19,348 nt of DNA from Cellvibrionales bacterium UBA2511 (GTDB lineage: Bacteria; Pseudomonadota; Gammaproteobacteria; Pseudomonadales; Porticoccaceae). The notes under the pieces are model-generated. The model searched no databases and was not told the DNA's origin. It was given only the letters and a program-made list of their open reading frames with translations. The position numbers and the translations under genes were made by a program. How positions within the stretch are numbered: position 1 is the first letter of the stretch; every line of letters begins with the position of its first letter. Below, one piece after another: positions 1 through 8,096 of this stretch. The stretch covers positions 73,190 through 92,537 of the forward strand of contig DDNV01000015.1 in NCBI GenBank assembly GCA_002341315.1, read 5' to 3'.

Positions 1-1377
1 CGCCTGCTGGCACAGACCATCAACTTTGCCGCTAATGTGAATCACGATGACCCGGAACTGATTTACGCCTATCGCGGCCTGTTCGGCGGGTACCCCGGCG
101 TCATATCGGTGATGCCCTATTACCAGAAAGTGAAAGAGTACAGCGAGGTGGAAAACCGCGACATCTGGGAATACCGGCTCAACCTGAATGCTGAGGAAAT
201 TCACCGACTGCTACTCCATACCTGGGAGCTTTTGCCGGCTCACTTCGACTATTTTTTCTTTGACGAGAACTGTGCCTATCGCATTCTCACACTCCTGGAC
301 GTAGCGCGCCCGAGCCTGCAATTGACACAGCAGTTTTCGACCTACGCCATCCCCTCGGATACGCTTCGCAGCATTGTCGCCGGCAATCTGGTAGACAAGG
401 TACGCTACCGTCCGTCAATGGCCACCGAGCTGAAATACAAAATCGAACAGCTGCCAGAGTCACTTCATCCCCTCACACTGGCTCTGGCAGACCCGGCTAA
501 CACACTCCCGGAACAACGCCACGATAAGAAGGTCCATCCAGCGATCACGGCCGGGGCCCTGGAGGTGGCCTTCGATCTGCAGCGCTATCGGGCTCAACAA
601 CAGCAACTTCCCCGGTCGTCTGTGGCCGACGCCTCTCTGGAATTACTGAAAAAACGCAGTGAAATTGCCGCCCCCTCTCCTTATCGGGCACCACCCGTGC
701 CGACTGTCCGCGACGATGAGGGCCACCGGACCTTCCAGGTCGCGCTCAGTCAGGGGCAGAATGAGGACGTGGAATACACTTTGTTACGCATCCGTCCGGC
801 CTACCATGACCTGCTCGACCCTCCCGCCGGGTACCCGGAAGGCGCACAGATCAAATTCCTCGAAACCGATCTGGCCTTCAGGGAAACGGGCACCCTGCGG
901 CTGGAGCGCTTTACCGGCCTCAATATCACCTCACTCACGCCCCGCGACGCTTTTTTCAAACCCCTCTCATGGCGGGTAGATGCGGGGCTTTACAGAAAAT
1001 ACCTGGCAGACGGCGACGATCCGCTGGTTCCCACCTTGAATGTCGGCATAGGTCACAGCTATCGTCTCGCCGGGCAGCACCAGGTCTATCTGCTTGCCGA
1101 AAGCCAACTTCAGCACCAACACAGCCTGCCCTCTAACTACGCGGCAAGCCTTGGGTTACACGGTGGTTGGCTGTTTCGGGGAGAAAACTGGCAACAACAT
1201 CTCTCCCTACAACTGAATGAGGCGGTGGCGGGATACGACCACCATTACCATCAGTTGAACTGGGAGGTCAGCTATCACCTGGGATTAAACCTGTCTCTGA
1301 TTGGCCAACTGTCCGCCACATCCACAGAAGGCAACTGGTTTCACCAACAGCAACTGGGACTGGAATGGCGTTTCTGA
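1..1377 (+). CDS. DUF4105 / Lnb N-terminal-like periplasmic protein, 5' end missing
   Basis: The reading frame is open from base 1, so the start codon lies outside the window; the GTG at 37 is an internal valine. The visible part is 458 residues. The first ~120 residues carry a pattern I recognise from the DUF4105 (Lnb N-terminal periplasmic) family: an 'NFAANV' stretch, a Gly-rich 'YRGLFGGYPG' segment, and the conserved 'FFDENCAYRILTLLDVARP' block with its Asn-Cys pair. The C-terminal ~200 residues are rich in alternating hydrophobic and aromatic residues and end in Phe (LGLEWRF), which suggests beta-strands, possibly an outer-membrane-type fold. Proteins of this family are exported; their biochemical role is poorly defined. 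The stop codon overlaps the start of the next gene by 13 bases, so the two are probably cotranscribed. Family call is fairly secure, function is not. Confidence 0.8.
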   Translation, partial: RLLAQTINFAANVNHDDPELIYAYRGLFGGYPGVISVMPYYQKVKEYSEVENRDIWEYRLNLNAEEIHRLLLHTWELLPAHFDYFFFDENCAYRILTLLDVARPSLQLTQQFSTYAIPSDTLRSIVAGNLVDKVRYRPSMATELKYKIEQLPESLHPLTLALADPANTLPEQRHDKKVHPAITAGALEVAFDLQRYRAQQQQLPRSSVADASLELLKKRSEIAAPSPYRAPPVPTVRDDEGHRTFQVALSQGQNEDVEYTLLRIRPAYHDLLDPPAGYPEGAQIKFLETDLAFRETGTLRLERFTGLNITSLTPRDAFFKPLSWRVDAGLYRKYLADGDDPLVPTLNVGIGHSYRLAGQHQVYLLAESQLQHQHSLPSNYAASLGLHGGWLFRGENWQQHLSLQLNEAVAGYDHHYHQLNWEVSYHLGLNLSLIGQLSATSTEGNWFHQQQLGLEWRF

Positions 1378-2246
1378 AAAATATTCAACGCAGTTGTCGA
1401 TGGGCGCTGATCCTTTCACTCTCAGTTCCGCTACTTACGGCCTGCAGCGGCATGTTTTTTTACCCGCAGGAACGTTTGCGCCTCACCCCGGACATACTGG
1501 GCATCCAGTACCGGGACGTTTACCTGACTACCCGCGACGGCATCCGGGTGCACGCCTGGCACCTGCTGCCGCCAGCCGCGCCCAAAGGCGTCATCCTGGT
1601 ACTGCACGGCAATGCCGAAAATATCAGCACCCATATCCACAGTGTCGCCTGGCTCGCGGAATCCGGCTACGAACTGCTCTTGCTGGACTACCGCGGTTTC
1701 GGCCGGTCAGAAGGGGTGCCCGCTCTACCTGACATATTCAACGATATCTCTGCTGCCGCCGACTGGCTTGAGAGTCACAGCCAGAGTCAAAATATCCCCG
1801 CCTTCTGGCTCGGACAGAGTATTGGTGCCAGCCTGAGCAGTTACTATCTGGCAAAACACGATGTCGATGGCCTCAAGGCAGTCATTCTCGACACCCCTTT
1901 CGCCAGCTACCGCCGGATTGGCCGGGAAAAATTTTCGGAGTTCTGGCTGACCTGGTCGTTCCAGTACCCCTTATCCTGGCTCATCGACGACCAATACAGC
2001 CCCGAACGGGTGGCGGATAAATGGCCCCACCTGCCACTTTTGATTTTCAGTAGTGAAAGCGATGTCATCATCCCCCAGCGGCACACCCGCGATCTGATCA
2101 GACAATTGCGCAGCGCGAGCGACAGCGCCATTGAAACAGTGCGCACCGACACACCGCACATCGGTACCTACCGCGACCAGTCCTACCGTGAAACCACGCT
2201 CAGATTTCTGCAAGAAAACACGGCCGAAAGATGTAGCGCCTACTAA
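1365..2246 (+). CDS. Alpha/beta-hydrolase lipoprotein (BEM46/YfhR-like)
   Basis: This is a 293-residue serine hydrolase. The N-terminus has a basic start, a hydrophobic stretch and a lipobox LTAC (Cys27), so it is probably a membrane-anchored lipoprotein. The fold is visible in order: oxyanion-hole motif HGN (81-83), a 'LLLLDYRGFGRSEG' strand-turn typical of this family, nucleophile elbow GQSIG with Ser152, acidic residue Asp223 in 'SESDVIIP', and His255 in 'TPHIGTY'. All three catalytic residues are present, so the enzyme should be active. Substrate is unknown; relatives are esterases or acylhydrolases. The start overlaps the end of the DUF4105 gene in another frame, implying coupled translation. 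The gene converges with the glutamate dehydrogenase gene with only 8 bases between the stop codons. Confidence 0.85.
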   Translation: MAFLKNIQRSCRWALILSLSVPLLTACSGMFFYPQERLRLTPDILGIQYRDVYLTTRDGIRVHAWHLLPPAAPKGVILVLHGNAENISTHIHSVAWLAESGYELLLLDYRGFGRSEGVPALPDIFNDISAAADWLESHSQSQNIPAFWLGQSIGASLSSYYLAKHDVDGLKAVILDTPFASYRRIGREKFSEFWLTWSFQYPLSWLIDDQYSPERVADKWPHLPLLIFSSESDVIIPQRHTRDLIRQLRSASDSAIETVRTDTPHIGTYRDQSYRETTLRFLQENTAERCSAY

Positions 2247-2254
2247 GCAATGCC

Positions 2255-3550
2255 TCACTCACCGATAAAATACTGCTGGGTGCCCCGACTGGCGATGGCC
2301 GAGACAATACGTTCGACGCTTTGCAGGTAGGCGGCAACGCGGTAACTGACTTTTAATTCTTCCGCACGGTCAAAGCACAGCTCGGCCTGATTCACAAGCT
2401 GGTCGGCCAAGCGTTCGTTGATGTAATTTTCCGACCAGTAATCGCCAGTACGGTTTTGTACCCATTCCAGATAACTGACGATCACGCCCCCTGCATTGGC
2501 CAGTACATCCGGTAGTACCGTGACATTTTTTTCGGCCAGCTTTGTGTCCGCTTCGGCCGTCACCGGGCCATTGGCGATTTCCAGAATGACGTCGGCACGC
2601 ACCTGGCCCACATTGTCGGTGGTAATGGCATTCTCCAGCGCGGCCAGTACCAGCACATCAACATCCAACGCCAGCAGCTCCTCCTGATTGATCTGGCCGA
2701 CATCGCTTTCAGTGCACACGGACGATTCGCAGTAGACCATACCCTTGAGCTCACGCGTTTCGTTCTTGAGCCGCCAGATAGGTTCCGGGTCCAGAGCCTT
2801 GTTGGTATGAATCGCACCTTTTGAATCAGACAGTGCCACTATCCGGTAGCCAGCTTCGTGTGCCAGAAGGGCAAAGTAGTAGCCGGCATTGCCGAACCCC
2901 TGCACGGCGATAGTCATGTCCTCAGGTCGTTTGCCTTTGCGTCTGGCCCAGGTTTCCAGCACCAGCAGGGCGCCGCGACCGGTCGCTGCGGTCCGCCCTG
3001 ATGAGCCTCCCATTTCAAGGGGCTTGCCGGTAATAATGGCAGGCACTTTCTCGCGGCTGATTTCGGAGTATTCATCCACCATCCAACCCATAACGATTTC
3101 GTTCGTGTTGACATCCGGTGCCGGAATATCGCGATCCGGCCCGATGACATCGTAAAAAGCGCGGATGTAGCCTCGGGAAAGCCGCTCCAGTTCCATCCGG
3201 GAAAGCGATTTCGGGTCCACCTGAACACCCCCCTTCGCACCCCCGAATGGCAGATTGACCAGTGCGCACTTCAATACCATCCAGAAGCTCAGGGTCGTGA
3301 CTTCATCGGCATCCACATTGGGATGAAAGCGTATTCCACCTTTGCCCGGTCCACGACTCTGATCATACTGAACACGCCAACCCGGAAAGACCCGCAGGCT
3401 GCCATCGTCCATACGGACCGGAATGGCGGCCTGATGAATGCATTTGGGCTGCGCGAGTTGGCGGCGAACGTCACAGTGGACATCCAGTCGGTCAAAAATA
3501 TCCGCCATCCGGGATTGTGCGTCGCTAAAGAGGCTTTTCTTTTGGCTCAA
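2255..3550 (-). CDS. gdhA: Glu/Leu/Phe/Val dehydrogenase family: glutamate dehydrogenase
   Basis: This 431-residue enzyme should catalyse reversible NAD(P)-dependent oxidative deamination of glutamate to 2-oxoglutarate and ammonium in the cytoplasm. Family signatures are intact: GPGKGGIRFHP (67-77), the catalytic-lysine motif LPFGGAKGG (Lys106), the catalytic Asp in 'PAPDVNTN' (Asp146), and the nucleotide-binding GFGNAG (218-223) followed by a 'SDSKG' turn. Length fits the hexameric ~420-residue class. The start is TTG: a good Shine-Dalgarno sequence, AGGAG, sits seven bases upstream (about 3558-3562), whereas the first internal ATG (residue 15) has none and would remove N-terminal sequence. 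It is a single gene, convergent with the hydrolase. Cofactor preference cannot be settled by eye. Confidence 0.92.
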   Translation of the reverse strand: MSQKKSLFSDAQSRMADIFDRLDVHCDVRRQLAQPKCIHQAAIPVRMDDGSLRVFPGWRVQYDQSRGPGKGGIRFHPNVDADEVTTLSFWMVLKCALVNLPFGGAKGGVQVDPKSLSRMELERLSRGYIRAFYDVIGPDRDIPAPDVNTNEIVMGWMVDEYSEISREKVPAIITGKPLEMGGSSGRTAATGRGALLVLETWARRKGKRPEDMTIAVQGFGNAGYYFALLAHEAGYRIVALSDSKGAIHTNKALDPEPIWRLKNETRELKGMVYCESSVCTESDVGQINQEELLALDVDVLVLAALENAITTDNVGQVRADVILEIANGPVTAEADTKLAEKNVTVLPDVLANAGGVIVSYLEWVQNRTGDYWSENYINERLADQLVNQAELCFDRAEELKVSYRVAAYLQSVERIVSAIASRGTQQYFIGE

Positions 3551-3966
3551 ACTGACTCTCCTGAGTTACTGTTAAAACGGGTGCATAATCATCAGACAGG
3601 TTGAACGAAGTCTGCGATCTTTTAAAGAATAAGCGTACTATGGTCAGTACTGAAGGTCCCAGAAAGGGCGCTAGATCTAGCTAGAATCAACCCACCCGAC
3701 ATCACTCAATTAATCCTGGCACCTGGCAACCAGACTCGCTTGGGTTTCTGAAGACATTCCGTGTTTCTGGCAAACACCTTTTTTATCTCTGCCTCATCAT
3801 TACGCAAGCTACATGCATCGAAGGCGAAAGAACGCCCCTACTCTGACCTGCTTTTGTGGACAATAGGAGAACAAAAATATTCGAATCTGCGACCTAAGTG
3901 AGAGAAAAACTTTTTGCATGCAATGCAGACTTTGCAATCCATACCCCAGCTAACAGCTATTCGGGC
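3551..3966. other. Intergenic region with no recognised gene
   Basis: This stretch separates the divergent gdhA and tRNA-Arg transcription units. It contains the gdhA ribosome binding site and presumably its promoter, plus a perfect 12-bp palindrome GCTAGATCTAGC at 3670-3681. I see no convincing open reading frame, RNA gene or repeat array in it. Confidence 0.5.
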
Positions 3967-3995
3967 TTGCTCTAATCTATTGAAAAAACTAGAAT
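3967..3995 (+). promoter_or_regulatory. Sigma70 promoter of tRNA-Arg
   Basis: A -35 element TTGCTC (3967-3972) and a -10 element TAGAAT (3990-3995) are separated by exactly 17 bases. The -10 is followed by a GC-rich segment (GCCGCCGAG), the type of discriminator typical of stringently controlled stable-RNA promoters. Transcription would begin about 40 bases before the mature tRNA. Confidence 0.65.
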
Positions 3996-4040
3996 TGCCG
4001 CCGAGTTAAGCGAAGTGCCAGCTCTCTATACGTCCAACAA

Positions 4041-4117
4041 GCCCCGGTGGCACAGCTGGATAGCGCAGCCCCCTCCTAAGGGGCAGGTCGCAGGTTCGAA
4101 TCCTGCCCGGGGCGCCA
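4041..4117 (+). tRNA. tRNA-Arg (anticodon CCU)
   Basis: Cloverleaf read by eye: acceptor stem GCCCCGG (4041-4047) pairs with CCGGGGC (4107-4113), discriminator G4114, and CCA encoded at 4115-4117. The anticodon stem GCCCC (4068-4072) pairs with GGGGC (4080-4084) around loop CTCCTAA, giving anticodon CCT at 4075-4077. The T loop GGTTCGAATCC is canonical. The D stem has one A-C mismatch. It decodes AGG. The 3' end is followed by a T run without a strong hairpin, and the autotransporter gene starts 68 bases later, so read-through is possible. Confidence 0.95.
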
Positions 4118-4185
4118 TTTTTTTATTCAAGAAGAGCAGGGACGGGCTCAATTTCAATCCCTTAACCAGCTGGGAAAAACCAATA

Positions 4186-5550
4186 ATGACAAAGCTCAAA
4201 ACCCTGCCGCTATCTTTATCAGTGCTACTGGCTTTCACAACAAGTCCTCTCGTAACCTATGCAGCCCCGACCCCGACCACCTCAGTTGACTACGATGGTT
4301 TTACCTACGATCTGACCACGACCTTTACCTCTTATACAGACAATCCCGGTCTTCTGGAATCCCAGCCCTGGTGGGGCAATGCCTCACTGGCCAATGCCCT
4401 GATGGATCTGGTGCGTTTCGATCTCGGGGATTATTTTGACAACTTCCCCGCGGAAGCACCCGTTAGTGCTTTAACGGCGTATGGAACCAGCGGCGATTAT
4501 GTGTCTATTTCCTACTGGGATATACCCCTTGAAACTCTGATCGACTGCCCTACTAATTGTCCTAGGACAATAGATACATATACCTACATCACAGGTTCCA
4601 GAACAGAGCTGGTGTATCTGACCCTGGCCGATGTACAGGCCAGCCTGCTCTCCACCGGCGCCGGCATTCAATCCAGTCTTTCCAGTGTGAGCACACTGGT
4701 CAACGGAGCCCACAGCCGCCCCATGTCGCGGCGGGTTGCCAAAGGCGAGAAAACATTCTGGGTTGCCGGTGACTGGGGCAATGACAATCACGACGGTCGT
4801 GACGGCACCACAGGCCTCGCCGAGCTGGGTATCGGCTACAATTTCGGCCCGGCCCAAATCAACCTGTCCTTTGGTAAAACCTGGGCCGACCAGGATCTGG
4901 TGCACGGCGGCGACCTGGATGTTGACGGCAAATACCTCATGATCGAGGGTATCCTGCCCGTCTCTCGGGAAAATGGGGTTTACGCCACGCTGGGGGCCTA
5001 TCGCCACTGGGCGGATGCCGATATCCGCCGCGGCTATCTCAATATGGGAAGCCGGGAAGTCTCCACCGCCAGCCCCGATTCCCGCTCATGGGGAGTCAGG
5101 GGACGGCTGGACTGGGAAAATGCGTTTACCGTGCAAGCCACACGCTTTAGCCCCTACGTTGACCTCTGGCACACCCGGACCAAACTGGACAGCTATACTG
5201 AATCCGGTGGCAGTTTTGCTGCACGCTTCGACAGTCGCGACGACGATGTGACCGAAATGCGTTTGGGTACCAATGCCGCATTGCCCATTGAGAATACCGG
5301 TTTTGAGTTGGTCGCCAATCTTGAATATACCCGTCGTTTTGACGGCAGTGCAGACGGCACCACGGGTGAAGTCATCGGGCTGTTTTCCTTTGACCTCGAC
5401 GGCGAAAACTTCGACCGCAACTGGCTGAAAGGTGGCATTGGCGTTGAAGGCAAACTTGCCAAGGGTAAAGCCTCACTGATGTTCAATGGCACAACAGAAG
5501 GGGAATTCATGAGCTCCTGGATTGCGGCATCCTATCAGATGGCATTTTAA
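4186..5550 (+). CDS. Autotransporter beta-barrel domain protein with short passenger
   Basis: The open frame runs back through tRNA-Arg, but ATG 4186 is the credible start: it gives a classic signal peptide (MTKLKTLPLSLSVLLAF, with a cleavage site near TYAAP) and has a GGGAA element just upstream. The 454-residue protein has a passenger of only ~150 residues, containing a CPTNC pair that may form a disulfide. From about residue 185 to the end it has a pattern of aromatic, amphipathic strands with Gly-rich turns typical of an autotransporter translocator domain (for example 'GLAELGIGYNFGPAQINLSFGK'), ending in the terminal Phe (SYQMAF) expected for BAM recognition. It should be an outer-membrane protein; what the short passenger does is unknown. 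It could instead be a stand-alone outer-membrane barrel. It converges with the lysozyme-like gene. Confidence 0.8.
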   Translation: MTKLKTLPLSLSVLLAFTTSPLVTYAAPTPTTSVDYDGFTYDLTTTFTSYTDNPGLLESQPWWGNASLANALMDLVRFDLGDYFDNFPAEAPVSALTAYGTSGDYVSISYWDIPLETLIDCPTNCPRTIDTYTYITGSRTELVYLTLADVQASLLSTGAGIQSSLSSVSTLVNGAHSRPMSRRVAKGEKTFWVAGDWGNDNHDGRDGTTGLAELGIGYNFGPAQINLSFGKTWADQDLVHGGDLDVDGKYLMIEGILPVSRENGVYATLGAYRHWADADIRRGYLNMGSREVSTASPDSRSWGVRGRLDWENAFTVQATRFSPYVDLWHTRTKLDSYTESGGSFAARFDSRDDDVTEMRLGTNAALPIENTGFELVANLEYTRRFDGSADGTTGEVIGLFSFDLDGENFDRNWLKGGIGVEGKLAKGKASLMFNGTTEGEFMSSWIAASYQMAF

Positions 5551-5597
5551 AAACGTAACCGGCCCGAGCAGTTGAATGAGCACAAAGCAAAAGCCGC

Positions 5598-6305
5598 TCA
5601 ACCCCGACAGAATGGCCAGATTTGCCAGAAGTGCCGGCAGCGGAATTCCGACTCGCAACCCGCCAGTTGTGTCTGATATCGACTGGCGAGACCGCTGACC
5701 CTGGCCGCCGATCGCAATACCTGAGGCTTGTTGCGATGGTAGCCCCGGCGGTAACCGGTCGGCCCTTCGTGATAGGCCAGATACAGGTGCTCCGGGTTAT
5801 ACAGGGAAATACCCAAACGCTCATGACTACGGCGGTTATACCAGCCGATAAAGTCCGTGGCATATTTCATGTGGGTGCGGCGGCTCAGCAGACCGCCAGC
5901 CTCCTCCTCGTATTCACCCCAGACCGGATCCTGTGCCTGGGCGTAACCGTAAGCAGAGGAAGACCGAAACCACGGAATAAAACCAAGTAACCGGTCCCGT
6001 GGCGGTTTGACATGACTCTGAAAGGAAGACTCCTGCTGAATAAAGGCCATCTGGGTGGCAATGGGAGTACCCCATTTTTCCTGGGCATTTCTGGCATGGT
6101 CATACCAACCCGGTTCCTGCCGGAAAATCTCGCAGATATTACTTTGCTTTGCGGGCGGCGCTGCAGCAAACAGCGCGCAGCCCGAAACCGATACAAAAAG
6201 TATCAACAGCGCCGCTGGCCCCATCACGGGATATCGGCGACACTTTTTACGGCAATACCGCCAGCATTTTTTACGTATGGATAGCCGAAATGCCAAAGAC
6301 TTCAC
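5598..6305 (-). CDS. Lysozyme-like / SLT-type transglycosylase lipoprotein
   Basis: The product (235 residues from GTG 6305) resembles lytic transglycosylases of the lysozyme-like fold, which cleave peptidoglycan glycan strands. Visible motifs are the catalytic glutamate in 'FIQQESSF' (Glu92), the 'SAYGYAQAQ' segment (Gly-x-x-Gln equivalent) and 'LYLAYHEGPTGY' (Ala-Tyr-x-x-Gly). A lipobox VSGC (Cys43) after a hydrophobic stretch indicates a lipoprotein. The start is uncertain: GTG 6305 gives a 27-residue basic, Cys-containing N-terminus, while ATG 6224 begins directly at the signal segment; neither has a clear ribosome binding site. The C-terminus carries extra cysteines (CESEFRC, PFC) that may form disulfides. 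It is a single gene divergent from rsmE. Confidence 0.82.
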   Translation of the reverse strand: MKSLAFRLSIRKKCWRYCRKKCRRYPVMGPAALLILFVSVSGCALFAAAPPAKQSNICEIFRQEPGWYDHARNAQEKWGTPIATQMAFIQQESSFQSHVKPPRDRLLGFIPWFRSSSAYGYAQAQDPVWGEYEEEAGGLLSRRTHMKYATDFIGWYNRRSHERLGISLYNPEHLYLAYHEGPTGYRRGYHRNKPQVLRSAARVSGLASRYQTQLAGCESEFRCRHFWQIWPFCRG

Positions 6306-6435
6306 CTGAAAATTGTTTGGACAAAATAGGTTTCAGTTCAGCACAAACCAGAGCAAAAGTGAAATAGACGGGTTGCCGCGCTTTTTTCAGCACAGCAAGC
6401 ACAACACAGCATGTCCTTTACAGTACCCAACAGCC

Positions 6436-6441
6436 TATAAT
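6436..6441 (+). promoter_or_regulatory. Possible -10 element for rsmE
   Basis: A perfect TATAAT lies about 50 bases before the rsmE start codon. No good -35 is found at 16-18 bases; TTTACA upstream is at a 13-base spacing. Weak call. Confidence 0.35.
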
Positions 6442-6492
6442 TCGCCGACACGGGGGCTTTGAACGGCTCGCTCACAACGTCTGGAAATCCCC

Positions 6493-7206
6493 ATGAATTT
6501 ATTGCTGCTGGAACCCGCAGACTTCATCTCCGATTCAAAGGTAACGCTGGGCGGGCGGCGCCTGCAGCACCTGCTGGAAGTCCACAGGGTCAGCGAAGGG
6601 ACCAGCCTCAGGGCCGGGCTGGTAAACGGCCGGATTGGAGAGGCCACGGTGCTCAGGCTCACCCCTCAGACGGCGGAGCTGGCAGTGGTATTGAATCAAT
6701 CCCCGCCACCGGCTCTGCCAGTCACACTCTTACTGGCCATGCCCCGACCCAAAATGCTCCGGCGTATTCTGCAGACGGTCGCCACCATGGGCGTTAAACA
6801 GCTGTATCTGATCAACAGCTGGCGGGTTGAGAAAAGCTTCTGGCAAAGTCCCTGGCTGGCACCGGAGGCCATTCGGGAACAGCTGTTACTCGGCCTCGAA
6901 CAGGGCTGTGATACGCAACTACCCCAAGTGCTGATCAGACCCCGCTTCAAACCTTTTGTAGAAGATGAACTGCCGACCATCATCTCGGACAGTCTGGCGC
7001 TGGTCGCCCATCCAGGCGGCGGCACCCCTTGCCCGGTAGGCCCGCTTTCATCCCCGGTGACAATCGCGATCGGTCCCGAGGGTGGCTTTATCGACTACGA
7101 AATCGACAAACTCTGCGAAGCGGGGTTTCAACCGGTCACCCTGGGCAGCCGTATTTTGCGGGTGGAAACAGCGATCCCGGTCATTCTGGGACGGTTGTTT
7201 TACTGA
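6493..7206 (+). CDS. rsmE: 16S rRNA m3U1498 methyltransferase RsmE
   Basis: This SPOUT-superfamily enzyme methylates N3 of U1498 in 16S rRNA using S-adenosylmethionine. The 237-residue length is close to E. coli RsmE. The C-terminal trefoil-knot signatures are present: 'IAIGPEGGF' (GPEGGF 194-199) and 'LGSRILRVETA' (217-227). The central 'PRPKMLRRILQTVATMGVKQLYLI' block and the N-terminal PUA-like domain (about residues 1-70) also fit. ATG 6493 is preceded by a weak GGA element. A gap of ~170 bases to the GST gene suggests separate transcription. Confidence 0.93.
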   Translation: MNLLLLEPADFISDSKVTLGGRRLQHLLEVHRVSEGTSLRAGLVNGRIGEATVLRLTPQTAELAVVLNQSPPPALPVTLLLAMPRPKMLRRILQTVATMGVKQLYLINSWRVEKSFWQSPWLAPEAIREQLLLGLEQGCDTQLPQVLIRPRFKPFVEDELPTIISDSLALVAHPGGGTPCPVGPLSSPVTIAIGPEGGFIDYEIDKLCEAGFQPVTLGSRILRVETAIPVILGRLFY

Positions 7207-7377
7207 TCAACTCAACACCGTTTGAAAAAATTCACATTTATCGTTATGGTTCCTTCGAGATGCAAACCAACTGGTCAAAAATGAAGTGACCCAGTAGCCA
7301 AAGTAATGTCTGCCCCAAAAAATGCGCCGACAATAAACCCCACTATAAAAATCAATAAAAACTGAGGTAGAAAACTG

Positions 7378-8013
7378 ATGAAACTGTATGACTGCGCTGT
7401 CGCACCAAACCCCAGACGGGCCAGAATGTTTATCGCCGAAAAAGGCCTGGATATCCCCAAGGTGGAAATTGATATTCTCGGCGGCGAAAACCTCAAGGAG
7501 TCATTTCTTGCGGTCAACCCACGTGGTCTATTGCCAGTCCTGGAGCTGGACGACGGCACCCGCTTCGATGAAGCCATGGCCATTTGCCGCTATCTTGAAG
7601 AATTGCATCCAGATCCACCCCTACTGGGAACTACGCCGGTAGAGCGTGCGCAGATTGCATGCATGCAGCGCAAAATGGAATTTGAAGGGATGATCGCCAC
7701 CTCCGAGGTGTTTCGCAACAAGCTCGAAAACGACAGTTTCGCCTACCGCAGCCTGCCCGGCGTGCCATCACCTGCCATTCCCGGCCTGGTGGAACGCGGC
7801 ACCCAGACCCTCAAGCGGTTTTTCGTTTCGCTGGAAAAATACCTGGAGGGCGGTAACCAATTTATCATGGGAGACCGCTTCACAATGGTCGACATCACTG
7901 CCCTCTGTGCAGTGGACTTTGCCAAATGGGTAGATATCACTATCCCCGACGGCAACCGTAACAGCCTGCGCTGGTACGATGAAGTTTCTGCCCGGCCAAG
8001 TGCCAGCGCATAA
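7378..8013 (+). CDS. Glutathione S-transferase family protein
   Basis: This 211-residue protein has an N-terminal thioredoxin-like domain (about 1-78) starting 'MKLYDCAVAPNPRRARMFIAEKG', with the Pro loop 'NPRGLLPVLELDDG' and the glutathione-contacting 'DEAMAICRYLEE' (Glu-Ala in place of the usual Glu-Ser). A helical C-terminal domain follows, including 'GDRFTMVDITAL', the N-capping motif of this family. The catalytic residue is not obvious; 'DCAVAPNP' offers Cys6 or a Ser-less loop, so conjugating activity is uncertain. Substrate unknown. ATG 7378 has a GAGGT ribosome binding site ten bases upstream. It ends at a strong bidirectional terminator. Confidence 0.88.
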   Translation: MKLYDCAVAPNPRRARMFIAEKGLDIPKVEIDILGGENLKESFLAVNPRGLLPVLELDDGTRFDEAMAICRYLEELHPDPPLLGTTPVERAQIACMQRKMEFEGMIATSEVFRNKLENDSFAYRSLPGVPSPAIPGLVERGTQTLKRFFVSLEKYLEGGNQFIMGDRFTMVDITALCAVDFAKWVDITIPDGNRNSLRWYDEVSARPSASA

Positions 8014-8046
8014 ACAGAACATTTTCCTGTAATAAAATTCTGCAAT

Positions 8047-8077
8047 AAAAAAAGGCCCCGAAACGGGGCCTTTTTTT
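8047..8077. terminator. Bidirectional intrinsic terminator
   Basis: A perfect inverted repeat reads A7-GGCCCCG, loop AAA, CGGGGCC-T7. The GC stem is flanked by A and T runs, so it works on both strands. It lies between the convergent GST gene and the YihY-family gene. Confidence 0.93.
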
Positions 8078-8096
8078 ATGTTGTCCAGAACGCCAG

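Noticed and set aside
3670..3681. Palindrome GCTAGATCTAGC as an operator
   Set aside because: It is short, occurs once, and is not positioned at any promoter I could identify.
4015..4185. Upstream extension of the autotransporter reading frame
   Set aside because: It runs through the tRNA-Arg gene; the signal peptide begins at ATG 4186.
5551..5597. Terminator between the autotransporter and lysozyme-like genes
   Set aside because: The GTTGA...TCAAC pairing is interrupted, has a long loop and no T run.
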